DNA of 64,000 nucleotides from Streptomyces sp. ISL-36 (GCF_018614205.1 NZ_JAGGOS010000019.1:728-64727), one strand, 5' to 3'; positions 8,196 through 17,118 are shown, numbered from the stretch's first letter. Program-made: numbers and translations. Notes: generated by a model from the sequence alone, not told the origin.

Positions 8196-9386
8196 TTGTC
8201 CGAGCCGACGGCGAAGACCGGCGCCTGGTGCCGACGCCGGTTTCGAAACGCGTGCGAGCTCGTCGGCGGGGCGATTCGCGGGCCCGGCGAAGCACGGGAC
8301 GGGATGCTGCTCCAGGCCAAGGGGGCGGCCGCGGCGACCGTCGCCTGGTGCCTGGCCTCGTGGCTGCTGCCACCGACCGTCACCGCTTTCGCCCCGTTCA
8401 CCGCGCTGCTGGCCCTTCAGGCCACGGTCTACCGGTCGCTGCGGGACTCGGCGCAGTATCTGGGCGCCATGGCGATCGGGACAGCGGTGGCAGCGGGATT
8501 CGGCAGCACCCTCGGCGTCCACGCCTGGACCCTCGGCGTGCTGGTCTTCATCGCCCTGCTGGTGGCCCGGCTGCAACTCCTCGGCGGGCAGGGTGCGCAG
8601 GTCCCGGTGGTGGCCCTCTTCGCCTTCGCGGGAGGCGGAGGGCGGATCGACTACATCGGGCACCTCGTGTCATCCGCTGCCATCGGCGTGTGCTGCGGCC
8701 TCGCGGCGCACTTCGCGTTCGCTCCCTCGCCGCACACGGACACCGCCCAGCAGCGGGTCGGAGACCTGGCCGCCCGCACCCGGGATCTGCTCCGGGGCCT
8801 GGCACGTACCGCCGCGAGGGAGACGTCCGACGGGGACGCCGTCGAGGCCGCCGAGGAGGACTGGCCGCGCCGTTGCGAGGAGTTGGCCGCACAAGCGGCG
8901 CAGGCCCGCGCGACGCTGGAGAGGGAACAGGAGAACACCAAGCTCAATCCCCGCCGCCCGTGGACCACCGCCCAGGAATCGCTCCAGCGGTGTCACGAGG
9001 CCATCAGCATGATCGAGCGCATCTGCACGCACGTCCGGTCCATCGCCCGCGCACTGACGTACCCGCCCCAGGCCCCTGCATCGTCGTCCCGGGAACCCCG
9101 GTCCACGGAAGCGCCTGTATCGGCGGACTTCCTCTCCTCCTACGCCGGGCTGCTGGACGGCACCGCCACAGCGCTCGACCACCTCGCCCCGCCCCAGGGG
9201 CCGGACGACCCTGCCCGGCTCCGTGCCTCCCTGGAGGACGCCGCGCGCCGCCACGAGGAGGTGACGGCCATGGCACGGTTCGGGCACCTCGACCATCCGG
9301 GGGAGTGGCCTGTGCACGGCACCGCTCTGGTGGAGGCGGCGCGGATCCTCGAAGAGATCAAGCACACCGGGGGAATCGCTCGGTGA
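8196..9386 (+). CDS. FUSC/aromatic acid exporter (ArAE-type) family protein
   Basis: Residues about 30-165 of this 396-residue protein hold five to six closely packed hydrophobic segments (for example TVAWCLASWLLPPTVTAF and LGVLVFIALLVARLQLL), the half-size FUSC/ArAE membrane domain. A charged, helical cytoplasmic C-terminal half rich in Ala, Glu and Arg follows. Relatives include efflux carriers for aromatic acids, but substrate and direction cannot be assigned. The start is TTG at 8196 with GGAAGG upstream. It follows the stress-type operon in the same direction but is separated by the repeat array, so it may have its own promoter. Confidence 0.75.
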   Translation: MSEPTAKTGAWCRRRFRNACELVGGAIRGPGEARDGMLLQAKGAAAATVAWCLASWLLPPTVTAFAPFTALLALQATVYRSLRDSAQYLGAMAIGTAVAAGFGSTLGVHAWTLGVLVFIALLVARLQLLGGQGAQVPVVALFAFAGGGGRIDYIGHLVSSAAIGVCCGLAAHFAFAPSPHTDTAQQRVGDLAARTRDLLRGLARTAARETSDGDAVEAAEEDWPRRCEELAAQAAQARATLEREQENTKLNPRRPWTTAQESLQRCHEAISMIERICTHVRSIARALTYPPQAPASSSREPRSTEAPVSADFLSSYAGLLDGTATALDHLAPPQGPDDPARLRASLEDAARRHEEVTAMARFGHLDHPGEWPVHGTALVEAARILEEIKHTGGIAR

Positions 9387-9446
9387 CGAGCAGGCCGACC
9401 GTCCGGGGACGCCGACCGGCCCGCGGACGGGGGCGCGGCGGGTGAC

Positions 9447-9504
9447 GATCCGGCGTGGGCGATCCGGGCGTGGGCGATCCGGGCGTGGGCGATCCGGCGT
9501 CGCC
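9447..9504. repeat. 14/15-bp tandem repeat between converging genes
   Basis: Four units of gatccgg(g)cgtgggc lie at 9447-9460, 9461-9475, 9476-9490 and a diverged copy to 9504, between the ends of the ArAE-type gene and the hemerythrin gene. Confidence 0.85.
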
Positions 9505-9514
9505 TGACCGGGCG

Positions 9515-10108
9515 TCAGCCGGTGCCCGGGCCCTTGTCGGTTCGCCGGAAGGCGTCCTTCGCGCGGTCGAGGAGCGAGGCGAAGGGCCCGACCGTCCACT
9601 GCGCGGCCGTCGAGCCCGCCGTGCCGGGATGGGGGTGGGTGGGGGCCATCCGTTCGGCCATCTGCAGGCGGCGGCCCATGGCGCGCCGGTCCTCGATCTC
9701 GCACTCGGCGCGGATGGCCGGGAACTCCTCCTGCTCCTCATGCCGGGCGTGGTCCTCGACCTCCTGCTGGAAAGCACGGAGGCGGGCGTCGAACGCGGCG
9801 CTGTGGACGTCGAGGTCTTCGAGCTCGGCGAGTGCTTCGTTGGCCCGGGACTCCTCCTCGTTGCGTGCCGCGGCCTCATCCTTGCCGGCGATGCGCTTCG
9901 CCACAGGCCGAAGGACCATCTCCTCACCGGTCTCGTGAACGGCGAGCAGGGCCCGAAGCTCGTCGAAGCATTGCTGCTTTGCCTCTCCCTCGGAGTCGAG
10001 GGTCTCGGCGAACAGCTGACGGATCCTGTCGTGCTGCTCAAGGAGCTGTTCGAGGATGTCCTCGTCGGGCTCCAGCCTGTGCTGCTGTCCGGGTGCCGTG
10101 GTGCTCAT
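9515..10108 (-). CDS. Hemerythrin HHE domain protein
   Basis: The 197-residue product has the HHE four-helix pattern with metal-ligand candidates in order: LEQHDRIRQLF, LLAVHETGEEMVL, DVHSAAFDARL and VEDHARHEEQEEFP. These supply the His/Glu residues expected for a di-iron site, so oxygen or nitric oxide sensing, iron storage or stress defence are family roles. A variable tail of about 60 residues follows. The ATG at 10108 is preceded by GGAGG 6 nt upstream. It is transcribed away from the iron island; no iron box was found directly on its promoter side. Confidence 0.87.
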   Translation of the reverse strand: MSTTAPGQQHRLEPDEDILEQLLEQHDRIRQLFAETLDSEGEAKQQCFDELRALLAVHETGEEMVLRPVAKRIAGKDEAAARNEEESRANEALAELEDLDVHSAAFDARLRAFQQEVEDHARHEEQEEFPAIRAECEIEDRRAMGRRLQMAERMAPTHPHPGTAGSTAAQWTVGPFASLLDRAKDAFRRTDKGPGTG

Positions 10109-10390
10109 GGTGGTTCCTCCATCCCACAGGTGGAGTAGCGGGTCCCCCGCGCACATGGCGTCTAGCCCTCCCAGGAGCCCTCAAACGGACGGCCCGGCGG
10201 TAGTCCTAGGTATAGGCCGTGTCCGGCCGGTCGTGCGACTGCTCCGCCGACCGTGAGGAGCTGGTGTCCGTGCTCGCCCAGGAGGCGAGGATCCGCAGGC
10301 CGTCGTGGGTCCGCGGCGCTGATGGTGGCCACGGCCCAGTTCTGACACCGCACGACGTGGCCAACGCGCATCCCAGCGGGAAGAGTTATA
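10109..10390. other. Divergent intergenic region between hemerythrin and FhuF-like genes
   Basis: Nothing coding is seen here. The region should hold the hemerythrin promoter (minus) and part of the FhuF-like promoter (plus). A small palindromic motif, cctagg, occurs at about 10205. Confidence 0.4.
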
Positions 10391-10405
10391 AGGTAAGCCT
10401 TACCT
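10391..10405. promoter_or_regulatory. Iron box (DmdR/IdeR-type operator)
   Basis: AGGTAAG-C-CTTACCT is a perfect 7-1-7 inverted repeat matching the core of the actinobacterial iron-repressor box. It ends 31 nt before the FhuF-like start, so iron-bound DmdR/IdeR would block that promoter. Confidence 0.88.
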
Positions 10406-10436
10406 CATGTAGCTCTTGTGGAAGGCGAGCTGACCC

Positions 10437-11252
10437 GTGCCGCTCACGACCGCCCCTGCGGCCCCGATCCTCCCCGCCTCGTCCTGCTCGGCTCCCCTCG
10501 TCGGGGTGTACCGGCGGCTCGGTGAGCTCTCGCCCCTCCTCAGGATCCGCGTCGGGCGCGCCCAGGGGGCGGTCGGCGGGTACGTCGAAGGGCGCCGGCT
10601 GGCGGGGGAGCGCGGTGGGGTCGAAGGGCTCGTCATCGCCGAGGAGCGGCGGATCGAGGAGGTGTACGGTGCCGTCCCCCGGCGCGATGTCGCCGCGACC
10701 TGGGCGTTGCACCGCTACGCGTTCACCGCGTGCGTGGCGATGAGCGGGCCCTGGTACCTCGAACGACGGGTGCCTCGCGTGCCGTTGGAGCGGGTCGTGT
10801 ACGGGTGGCGGGACCGGGAGCTCGTCGTGGAGGCCGAGGGGATCTCCTGCCTGCCGGGTGATCCGCTGGAGGGTCGCCCCGGGGTACGGACGGTCGACGG
10901 CCCCGAGGCGCTGCGGGCCGAGCTGCGTAACGCCGTCGCGGCACATCTCGCCCCCGTGCTGGAGGCTTTCCGGCCCTACATCCGGCGTCGGCCGCACGCC
11001 CTGTGGGGCATGGCCACCGACCAGCTCACCGGCGGTATCTGGCACCTGGGCCGGGCGCTGGACGACGCCCGGGCCGCGGCGGAGGCCGCCGACGCACTGC
11101 TGCCGGGCTCCACGCCGCCGTTCACGGGCGCTGCGGGGTTCCGGCTCTCGCCCGACCTGGACGGCGAGCCCACCCGGACGCGGACCAACTGCTGTCTCTA
11201 CTACACGATCCGTCCCAAGGAGCTCTGCGCGACCTGTCCGAGGAAGTGCTGA
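10437..11252 (+). CDS. FhuF-like ferric-siderophore reductase, [2Fe-2S] protein
   Basis: The product is 271 residues long. The C-terminus carries the FhuF-type cluster signature C-C-x10-C-x2-C (about residues 252-268), preceded by the helical FhuF domain including WGMATDQLTGGIWHLGRAL. FhuF proteins reduce ferric siderophores in the cytoplasm to release iron. The GTG at 10437 is used, with a weak AAGGCGAG upstream. The iron box directly upstream and the convergent siderophore-binding protein gene place it in the iron uptake set, probably acting on the siderophore imported by the neighbouring ABC transporter. A fourth nearby cysteine ends the protein. Confidence 0.85.
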   Translation: MPLTTAPAAPILPASSCSAPLVGVYRRLGELSPLLRIRVGRAQGAVGGYVEGRRLAGERGGVEGLVIAEERRIEEVYGAVPRRDVAATWALHRYAFTACVAMSGPWYLERRVPRVPLERVVYGWRDRELVVEAEGISCLPGDPLEGRPGVRTVDGPEALRAELRNAVAAHLAPVLEAFRPYIRRRPHALWGMATDQLTGGIWHLGRALDDARAAAEAADALLPGSTPPFTGAAGFRLSPDLDGEPTRTRTNCCLYYTIRPKELCATCPRKC

Positions 11253-11276
11253 CGGCAGGAGAACGTGAGAGGGCGA

Positions 11277-11304
11277 GGGCCGGACACCCGCAGGTGTCCG
11301 GCCC
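11277..11304. terminator. Bidirectional hairpin terminator
   Basis: GGGCCGGACACC-CGCA-GGTGTCCGGCCC is a perfect 12-bp stem with a 4-nt loop followed by a T/C-rich tract. It lies between the converging FhuF-like and binding-protein genes and can serve both. Confidence 0.88.
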
Positions 11305-11330
11305 TTCCTTCCGTTCCCCCTGGCCCGTGA

Positions 11331-12347
11331 TCAGGCCTTCGCCGGGTCTACCTCGAAGGTCTTGGCGACGTCGTCGAGGACGGAGTTGGCTCCGTACAGC
11401 CCGACCGCGCTCATCCAGATCTTGTCGTCGACCTCGTGCTTGGCACCCTTGAGCTGCTTCCACAGCGGGTTGGCCTCGAACTTCTCCTTGGTCTGCCGGG
11501 AGAGGCCGCCCTCGTCGGCGTAGAGGGAGATGAAGATGTCGTCCGCGTCCATCTTCGCGATCTCCTCGTCCGAGATCTCGGTGTTGAAGCCGGTGCCGGT
11601 GGCGGCGGCGGGCTTGCCGAAGCCGAGGTCCTTGACGATCACGCCGACGTAGGTGTCCTCCTTGTAGATGCGGGTCGGGCCGTCGACGAAACGGACCACC
11701 GAGACCGTGGGGTTGGCGCCCTTGGCCTTGCGCACGCTGTCGCCGATGGTCTTGGCGCGCTTCTCGAACGCCGCGACCCGCTCGTCGGCGGCCTTCTCCT
11801 GCCCCATCGCCTTGCCGACCAGGCGCAGGTTGTCCTTCCATGTTCCGCCGGTGGTCTCGGAGAAGACGGTGGGTGCGATGGAGTTCAGCTGCTTGTACAG
11901 CTTCTCGTGGCGCACCTTCGCGGAGAGGATGAGGTCCGGCTTGAGCTGGATGATCTTCTCCAGGCTCGGCTCCTCAAGGGTGCCGACCGGCTTGGCGTTC
12001 GGGGCGTACGTCTTGATGTCGTCGCCGAAGTAGGAGGGGAGGGACGCTCCGCTGCTCGCGATCGTCGTGTAGCCGACCACCTCGCCCTTGAGCGCGAGGG
12101 TGGCGTCGACGAAGGTCATGTCGAGGGCGACGATACGCTGGGGAGCCTTCTTCAACTCGGCCTTGCCCATGGCGTGTTCCACGGTACGAGGGAAAGCGGA
12201 GTCCGAGGCGGCGGGGGTGTTTCCGGCCTTCGCGGCGTCGTCCTTCGTGTCGGAGTCGGTGCCGCAGGCGGCGGTGGCGAGCAGTCCTGCGGTGACGGCG
12301 ACGGCTCCGACGGTACGGCCGAAGCGGCTGAGCCAACGGGCTCTCAT
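11331..12347 (-). CDS. Iron-siderophore ABC transporter substrate-binding lipoprotein
   Basis: A class III (FecB/FhuD-type) periplasmic-binding-protein fold: an N-terminal lobe with RIVALDMTFVDATLALKGEVVGYT, a long linking helix and a C-terminal lobe. The 338-residue precursor has an Arg-rich n-region, a hydrophobic core and a lipobox ending in TAAC near residue 28, so it is anchored outside the membrane. The ATG at 12347 is chosen because AGAAGGGA lies upstream; an in-frame GTG at 12368 is too close to the promoter. It is divergent from its permease genes and shares an iron box with them. It should bind the ferric form of the siderophore handled by this island. Confidence 0.92.
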   Translation of the reverse strand: MRARWLSRFGRTVGAVAVTAGLLATAACGTDSDTKDDAAKAGNTPAASDSAFPRTVEHAMGKAELKKAPQRIVALDMTFVDATLALKGEVVGYTTIASSGASLPSYFGDDIKTYAPNAKPVGTLEEPSLEKIIQLKPDLILSAKVRHEKLYKQLNSIAPTVFSETTGGTWKDNLRLVGKAMGQEKAADERVAAFEKRAKTIGDSVRKAKGANPTVSVVRFVDGPTRIYKEDTYVGVIVKDLGFGKPAAATGTGFNTEISDEEIAKMDADDIFISLYADEGGLSRQTKEKFEANPLWKQLKGAKHEVDDKIWMSAVGLYGANSVLDDVAKTFEVDPAKA

Positions 12348-12382
12348 CAGGCGGTTCCCTTCTCTCACGGGGGGTGCAGCTG

Positions 12383-12401
12383 TAAGGATAGGCTCACCTA
12401 A
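12383..12401. promoter_or_regulatory. Iron box between binding-protein and permease genes
   Basis: The 19-mer TAAGGATAGGCTCACCTAA matches 16 of 19 positions of the canonical actinobacterial iron box TTAGGTTAGGCTAACCTAA. It is placed to repress both divergent transcripts, 36 nt from the lipoprotein start and 30 nt from the permease start. Confidence 0.88.
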
Positions 12402-12430
12402 CTTTCAGTGGGGCGGGTTCGGAGGAGATC

Positions 12431-13492
12431 GTGACAGAAGCGCTGTCTGCGCCACCCCGGGAGGGGATCGCGCCGCGGCCTTCCAGGGCAGCGGAACGCG
12501 AGCGGAAACGCTGGACGGGGGTTCTCGTCCTGACCGGGACGCTCGCCGTGGTGGTCGTCCTGAGCATCGTGTTCGGTACGAAGTCACTGGCTCTCGCGCA
12601 GGTGTGGCACGGCATATGGAGTCCCTCCGGCACCGAGGGGGACATCATCGTCCGCAACCTGCGGCTGCCGCGTACCGCGCTCGCCGTCACGGCCGGAGCC
12701 GCGCTCGGCGTCGCCGGAGCCCTGATGCAGGGGCACACGCGCAACCCGATCGCCGATCCCGTCCTCCTCGGAGTCAGCGCCGGGGCAGGCCTGTTCGTGA
12801 CGGGCGGCATCTTCCTGCTCGGCGTCACGACGCTGTACGGGTACGTCTGGTTCGGCTTCCTGGGCGCGATGCTCGCCAGCGTGCTGGTCTACCTGGTCAG
12901 TGCACTGTCCAAGGGCGGCGCGACCCCGGTGACCCTGGCGCTGGCCGGAGCCGCCGTCCACGCCCTGTTCACCGCCCTCACGGCGGGTGTCGTGATTTTC
13001 GACCAACAGGCCCTGGACGTCTACCGGTTCTGGACCGTCGGGTCGGTGAGCGGCCGGACCCTGGAGCTCACGGTCCAGATGCTGCCCTTCGTCGGCGTCG
13101 GGCTGCTGCTCGCCGCCGTCAACGCCCCCGGCCTCAACGCCCTCTCGCTCGGGGAGGACGTCGCCAGGGCGCTCGGCGTACGCATCGGGCTCACCCGGTT
13201 CACGGGCATGGCGGCGATCACCCTCCTCACGGGCGTGGCCGTCGCCGCCTGCGGCCCGATCGGGTTCGTGGGTCTGATGGCCACCCACATCGGCAGGTCC
13301 TTCACCGGTCCCGACTACCGCTGGGTGCTGGGGTACGCGGCACTGCTCGGAGCGATCCTCATGGTCGGCGCGGACATCCTGGGCCGCCTGGTCGCCCGGC
13401 CGGGCGAACTGCCCGTCGGCATCATGCTCGCGTTCCTCGGCGCGCCGCTCTTCATCTACCTCGTACGCCGCAGGAAGCCGGTGCGACTGTGA
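12431..13492 (+). CDS. FecCD-family iron-siderophore ABC permease (first)
   Basis: This FecCD/BtuC-like permease has 353 residues and about ten membrane segments. Family motifs include RLPRTALAVTAGAALGVAGA near residue 79, the GxxxQGxxRNPLA-type region seen here as GALMQGHTRNPIADP, and GPIGFVGLMATHIGR near residue 276, which contacts the ATPase. The start is GTG at 12431 with GGAGGAG upstream. It overlaps the second permease by 4 nt (GTGA), forming a heterodimeric channel operon with the ATPase gene. Confidence 0.93.
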   Translation: MTEALSAPPREGIAPRPSRAAERERKRWTGVLVLTGTLAVVVVLSIVFGTKSLALAQVWHGIWSPSGTEGDIIVRNLRLPRTALAVTAGAALGVAGALMQGHTRNPIADPVLLGVSAGAGLFVTGGIFLLGVTTLYGYVWFGFLGAMLASVLVYLVSALSKGGATPVTLALAGAAVHALFTALTAGVVIFDQQALDVYRFWTVGSVSGRTLELTVQMLPFVGVGLLLAAVNAPGLNALSLGEDVARALGVRIGLTRFTGMAAITLLTGVAVAACGPIGFVGLMATHIGRSFTGPDYRWVLGYAALLGAILMVGADILGRLVARPGELPVGIMLAFLGAPLFIYLVRRRKPVRL

Positions 13493-14610
13493 AGCCGAGC
13501 GTGCACGTCAAGGAGCCCACCTCCACCCGGGAGAACCCCGCGCGGTCCGTCGTGCCGGGACACAGGCCGTTCCGCGTCGGGCCGGCGTCGGGCGTGTGGC
13601 GGCCCCGTACCGTCCTCGTGCCGGCGGTCGCCGCCCTCGCGCTCTTCGCGGCCGTCGTCGTCAGCACCGGGCGCGGCGACTTCGCCATCCCGCTCCCGGA
13701 CGTCGTCCGGGTCCTCCTCGGGGGCGGGGACGAGGCCGACCGACTGGTCGTCCTCGACTTCCGCCTACCGCGGGCCGCCACCGGAGCGTTCGTCGGTGCC
13801 GCCCTCGGCCTCGCGGGCGCCATCGTGCAAGGCGTCGCCCGCAACCCGCTCGCCGGCCCCGACATCCTGGGGGTCACCGCAGGCGCGGGGACGGGCGCCG
13901 TGGCCGTCATCGTCCTCGGCGGGGAGTACGGCAGCGTCAGCGGATCGCTCGCGGAGATCGGCGTACCGGCCGCCTCCATCGGCGGGGGGCTCCTGGCCGC
14001 CGCCGTCGTCTATGTCCTGGCCGTGCGGCGGGGCCTCTCCGGCTACCGGATGCTGCTGGTCGGGGTGGGCGTGCAGGCCGTCCTGTCCAGCGTGATCTCC
14101 TGGCTCCTCGTCAAGGCGTCGATCGTCGACGCGGGCCGGGCGATCCTCTGGCTCACCGGCAGCCTCAACGCCAGTACCTGGGACAACGCACGGGCCGTCG
14201 GCTGGGCGCTCGCCGTCCTGCTGCCCGTAGCCCTCGTCCTCTCCTTCCCCTTCGGGGCGCTGAACTTCGACGAGGACACGGCGCGCGGGCTGGGCGTACG
14301 GATGAACACGAGCCGAGCGGGGCTGCTCCTGATCGCGGTCCTGCTCACCGCGACCGCGACCGCCGCCGCGGGGCCGGTCGCCTTCGTCGCCCTCGCCTGC
14401 CCGCAACTGGCGGTCCGGCTGCTGCGAACCGGCACCCCGCCGCTGCTCGCCTCGACCGTGCTCGGTGCCGCCGTCACCGTCTGGGCGGACGTCCTGGGAC
14501 GCACCGCCTTCGGGAGGATCGAGCTTCCCGTGGGCATCCTCACCGCCGCGCTCGGCGCCCCCTACCTGCTCTACCTGCTCGTACGGAGCGGAAAGGCCCG
14601 GAAATCATGA
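13489..14610 (+). CDS. FecCD-family iron-siderophore ABC permease (second)
   Basis: Second half of the permease heterodimer, 373 residues. Motifs RLPRAATGAFVGAALGLAGA, QGVARNPLAGPDILGV and GPVAFVALACPQLAVRLLR are those of FecCD proteins. A hydrophilic extension of about 35 residues precedes the first membrane segment. The GTG start at 13489 overlaps the previous stop (GTGA), and the end overlaps the ATPase start (ATGA). The proline of the usual LxxPHxxR coupling motif is present, but the following His is replaced by Gln (CPQLAVR). Confidence 0.93.
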   Translation: MKPSVHVKEPTSTRENPARSVVPGHRPFRVGPASGVWRPRTVLVPAVAALALFAAVVVSTGRGDFAIPLPDVVRVLLGGGDEADRLVVLDFRLPRAATGAFVGAALGLAGAIVQGVARNPLAGPDILGVTAGAGTGAVAVIVLGGEYGSVSGSLAEIGVPAASIGGGLLAAAVVYVLAVRRGLSGYRMLLVGVGVQAVLSSVISWLLVKASIVDAGRAILWLTGSLNASTWDNARAVGWALAVLLPVALVLSFPFGALNFDEDTARGLGVRMNTSRAGLLLIAVLLTATATAAAGPVAFVALACPQLAVRLLRTGTPPLLASTVLGAAVTVWADVLGRTAFGRIELPVGILTAALGAPYLLYLLVRSGKARKS

Positions 14611-15548
14611 CAGAGGCGAGCCGGACGACCCAGCCCGCGCCGACGACCGCGCCGACGACCACACCGACGACCACACCGACGACCACGCCGACCGACATGA
14701 CGATGACGACGACGCGGCCGACGACCGCACCGCGGCCGGCCGTGCGGCTGCGGGCCGAGAGGCTGTCCCTGGCCTACGGCGACCGTACGGTCGTGCACGA
14801 GCTGGACCTGGACATCCCCGACGGGTCGGTCACCGCCGTGATCGGGCCGAACGGCTGCGGCAAATCCACGCTGCTGCGCTCCTTCGGCCGGCTGCTGCGC
14901 CCGAAGAGCGGGCACGTCCTGCTGGATGGCAGGCCCGTCCACACCATGCCGACCCGCCAGGTCGCCGGCCTGGTCGGCCTGTTGCCCCAGTCCCCGGAGG
15001 CCCCCGAGGGCATCACGGTCGCCGACCTCGTGGCCCGGGGTCGGCACCCGCACCAGAGCTGGTACCGGCGCTGGTCCTCCGACGACGAGGCGGCCGTGGA
15101 AGCGGCGCTGCGCAGCACAGGGACGTACGACCTGGCCGAGCGCACCCTGGACGAGCTCTCGGGCGGTCAGCGGCAACGTGCTTGGATCGCCATGGCGTTG
15201 GCGCAGAACACCGAGGTCCTGCTGCTCGACGAGCCGACCAACCATCTCGACCTGGCCCACCAGATCGACGTCCTGGACCTCGTGCGTGAGCTGCACCGGG
15301 ACACGGGGCGGACGGTGGTGATGGTGCTCCACGAGCTGTCGCTCGCCGCGCGCTACGCCGACCGGCTCGTCGCGATGAAGGACGGCCGGATCGTGGCCCA
15401 GGGGGCGCCTTCGGAGGTGCTCACCGAGGACCTGCTGCGCGAAGTCTTCGAGCTGAAGGCACGGGTCCGGTACGACGAGGAGTGCGGCGCCCTCGTCGTC
15501 GTACCGCTCGGCCGCCACCGTCGGGCGGTGGAACCCGTGGACGCCTGA
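14607..15548 (+). CDS. Iron-siderophore ABC transporter ATP-binding protein
   Basis: FepC/FhuC-type ATPase, 313 residues. After a Thr/Pro-rich N-terminal extension of about 45 residues come Walker A GPNGCGKST near residue 79, LSGGQRQRAWIAMALAQ, Walker B VLLLDEPTNHLD and the switch His in VLHELSLAARYAD. It energises the two FecCD permeases. The ATG start overlaps the previous stop by 4 nt. The N-terminal extension is encoded by a 12-bp repeat (accacaccgacg, about 14651-14700, giving repeated TTPT) and is unusual for this family; it is probably disordered. Confidence 0.93.
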   Translation: MTEASRTTQPAPTTAPTTTPTTTPTTTPTDMTMTTTRPTTAPRPAVRLRAERLSLAYGDRTVVHELDLDIPDGSVTAVIGPNGCGKSTLLRSFGRLLRPKSGHVLLDGRPVHTMPTRQVAGLVGLLPQSPEAPEGITVADLVARGRHPHQSWYRRWSSDDEAAVEAALRSTGTYDLAERTLDELSGGQRQRAWIAMALAQNTEVLLLDEPTNHLDLAHQIDVLDLVRELHRDTGRTVVMVLHELSLAARYADRLVAMKDGRIVAQGAPSEVLTEDLLREVFELKARVRYDEECGALVVVPLGRHRRAVEPVDA

Positions 15549-15611
15549 CCCGGGCCCCTCGCCCTTCGCCCTTCGCTTTTTGGCTCTTCGACGTTCAACT
15601 TCTCTTCCCTC

Positions 15612-15638
15612 AGCGGCAGTTCCTTCGGGGCTGCCGCT
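15612..15638. terminator. Hairpin terminator after the uptake operon
   Basis: AGCGGCAG and CTGCCGCT form a perfect 8-bp stem around an 11-nt loop, followed by a short T run, 64 nt beyond the ATPase stop. Confidence 0.7.
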
Positions 15639-15673
15639 TTCGGTCATGCCCGAAAACAGACCTTGTGAATGAC

Positions 15674-15692
15674 CAAGGTTAGGCTAACCTAA
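15674..15692. promoter_or_regulatory. Iron box of the siderophore biosynthesis operon
   Basis: The 19-mer at this position matches 17 of 19 bases of the canonical iron box and contains the perfect 7-1-7 inverted repeat AGGTTAG-G-CTAACCT. It lies 55 nt before the first biosynthetic start codon and is the only operator seen for the whole six-gene operon. Confidence 0.92.
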
Positions 15693-15747
15693 CCGATGGA
15701 TCGACCGGGAATCACGCCTGGCCGGTGCCCGTCACGCCCTCACACGC

Positions 15748-17118
15748 ATGACCCAACGCCCCACGAACGAAGGGCATTTCGCCATGTTGCGTGCTCAGCT
15801 CCTGGAACGTCAGGCGCTTCGAGAGTCCTCCGCCCGCACCTATGCCCGTACCCTGCCTGTCGCACCCGTCGGTGCCGCCGGAGCCGTCGTCACCGGCGCG
15901 GACGGCCGCACCTACCTCGACTGCCTCTCCGGCGCCGGAACCCTCGCCCTGGGACACAATCCCCCCGAGGTCGTCGAGGCCCTCCAGGCAGCCCTCGCCT
16001 CGGGTGCGCCCCTCCACACGCTGGACATGATCACCCCTCAGAAGGACGCGTTCAGCGAGGAGTTGCTCGCCTGCCTGCCCGGCACGCTGCGCGACGCCGC
16101 CCGGCTCCACTTCTGCAGCCCCGCCGGCACCGACGCCGTCGAAGCCGCCCTCAAACTGGCCCAGCACGCCACGGGCCGCCACGGCATCGTCGCCTTCACC
16201 GGCGCCTACCACGGCATGACGCTCGGCGCCTCCGCCGTCTCCGGGCCCGCCCGGATGAGGACCCCCGGACCGGCCGACTCCCTCCCGGTCACCCGGCTGC
16301 CCTACCCGTACGGTTACCGCTGCCCCTTCGGCGTCGGAGCCGAGCAGGCCGGAGAGTTCACCGCCCGGCTCCTGGAGAGCTTCCTCACCGACCCGAGCAG
16401 CGGTGTGGGCACGCCCGCGGCCGTCATCCTGGAAGTCGTCCAGGGCGAGGGCGGCGTCATCGAGGGCCCGGACCACTGGCTCCGCGAAATCCGCCGCATC
16501 ACCGCCGAGCACGGCGTCCTGCTGATCATCGACGAGGTCCAGACGGGCATCGGGCGTACGGGCCACTTCTGGGCCTGCGAGCGGGCCGGCGTCACCCCCG
16601 ACATCCTCGTCACCTCCAAGGCGGTCGGCGGCGGGCTCCCCCTCGCCCTCATCGCCTACCGCCCCGACCTCGACGTCTGGGAGCCGGGGGACCACACCGG
16701 CACCTTCCGCGGCAACACCCTCGCCATGGTCGCCGGCCGGATCACGCTGCGGACCGTCGCCGAACAACACCTCACCGAGCGGGCGGAGAAGCTCGGCGAA
16801 CGCATCAGGCACGGACTGGACGAGATCGCCCTGGAGCACCCCGTCTTCGGCGAGGTACGAGGGCGCGGGCTGATGATCGGGATCGAGATCGTCGACCCGG
16901 ACGGACCACCGGACCGCCTCGGCTCGCTGCCCGCCGACCCCCGTTTCGCGAGGGCGCTGCGCGCCGCGTGCCTGGACAACGGCCTGATGCTGGAACTCGG
17001 CGGCCGTGAGGACACCGTCGTTCGCCTCCTGCCGCCGCTCGTCCTCACGGACGACCAGGCCGACGCGGTCCTGGAACGGCTGGGCGCGGCCGTGGAGACA
17101 GTGGAGCGTGCCGCGTGA
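15748..17118 (+). CDS. Diaminobutyrate--2-oxoglutarate aminotransferase
   Basis: A class III PLP aminotransferase of the EctB/RhbA type (456 residues). Key motifs are CSPAGTDAVEAALKLAQ (phosphate binding), FTGAYHGMTLGA, LLIIDEVQTGIGRTG (Asp to the pyridine N) and VTSKAVGGGLPLALI, where Lys291 is the Schiff base. The family converts L-aspartate 4-semialdehyde and glutamate to L-2,4-diaminobutyrate. It is the first gene of the siderophore operon under an iron box, as rhbA is in rhizobactin loci. The ATG at 15748 is used; MLRAQ at 15784 is an alternative. The gene ends in a GTGA overlap with the decarboxylase. Confidence 0.9.
   Translation: MTQRPTNEGHFAMLRAQLLERQALRESSARTYARTLPVAPVGAAGAVVTGADGRTYLDCLSGAGTLALGHNPPEVVEALQAALASGAPLHTLDMITPQKDAFSEELLACLPGTLRDAARLHFCSPAGTDAVEAALKLAQHATGRHGIVAFTGAYHGMTLGASAVSGPARMRTPGPADSLPVTRLPYPYGYRCPFGVGAEQAGEFTARLLESFLTDPSSGVGTPAAVILEVVQGEGGVIEGPDHWLREIRRITAEHGVLLIIDEVQTGIGRTGHFWACERAGVTPDILVTSKAVGGGLPLALIAYRPDLDVWEPGDHTGTFRGNTLAMVAGRITLRTVAEQHLTERAEKLGERIRHGLDEIALEHPVFGEVRGRGLMIGIEIVDPDGPPDRLGSLPADPRFARALRAACLDNGLMLELGGREDTVVRLLPPLVLTDDQADAVLERLGAAVETVERAA

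Noticed and set aside
12088..13488. Upstream 467 codons of the frame that contains the second FecCD permease
   Set aside because: They run out of frame over the binding protein and first permease genes; the real start is the GTG at 13489 with a 4-nt overlap.
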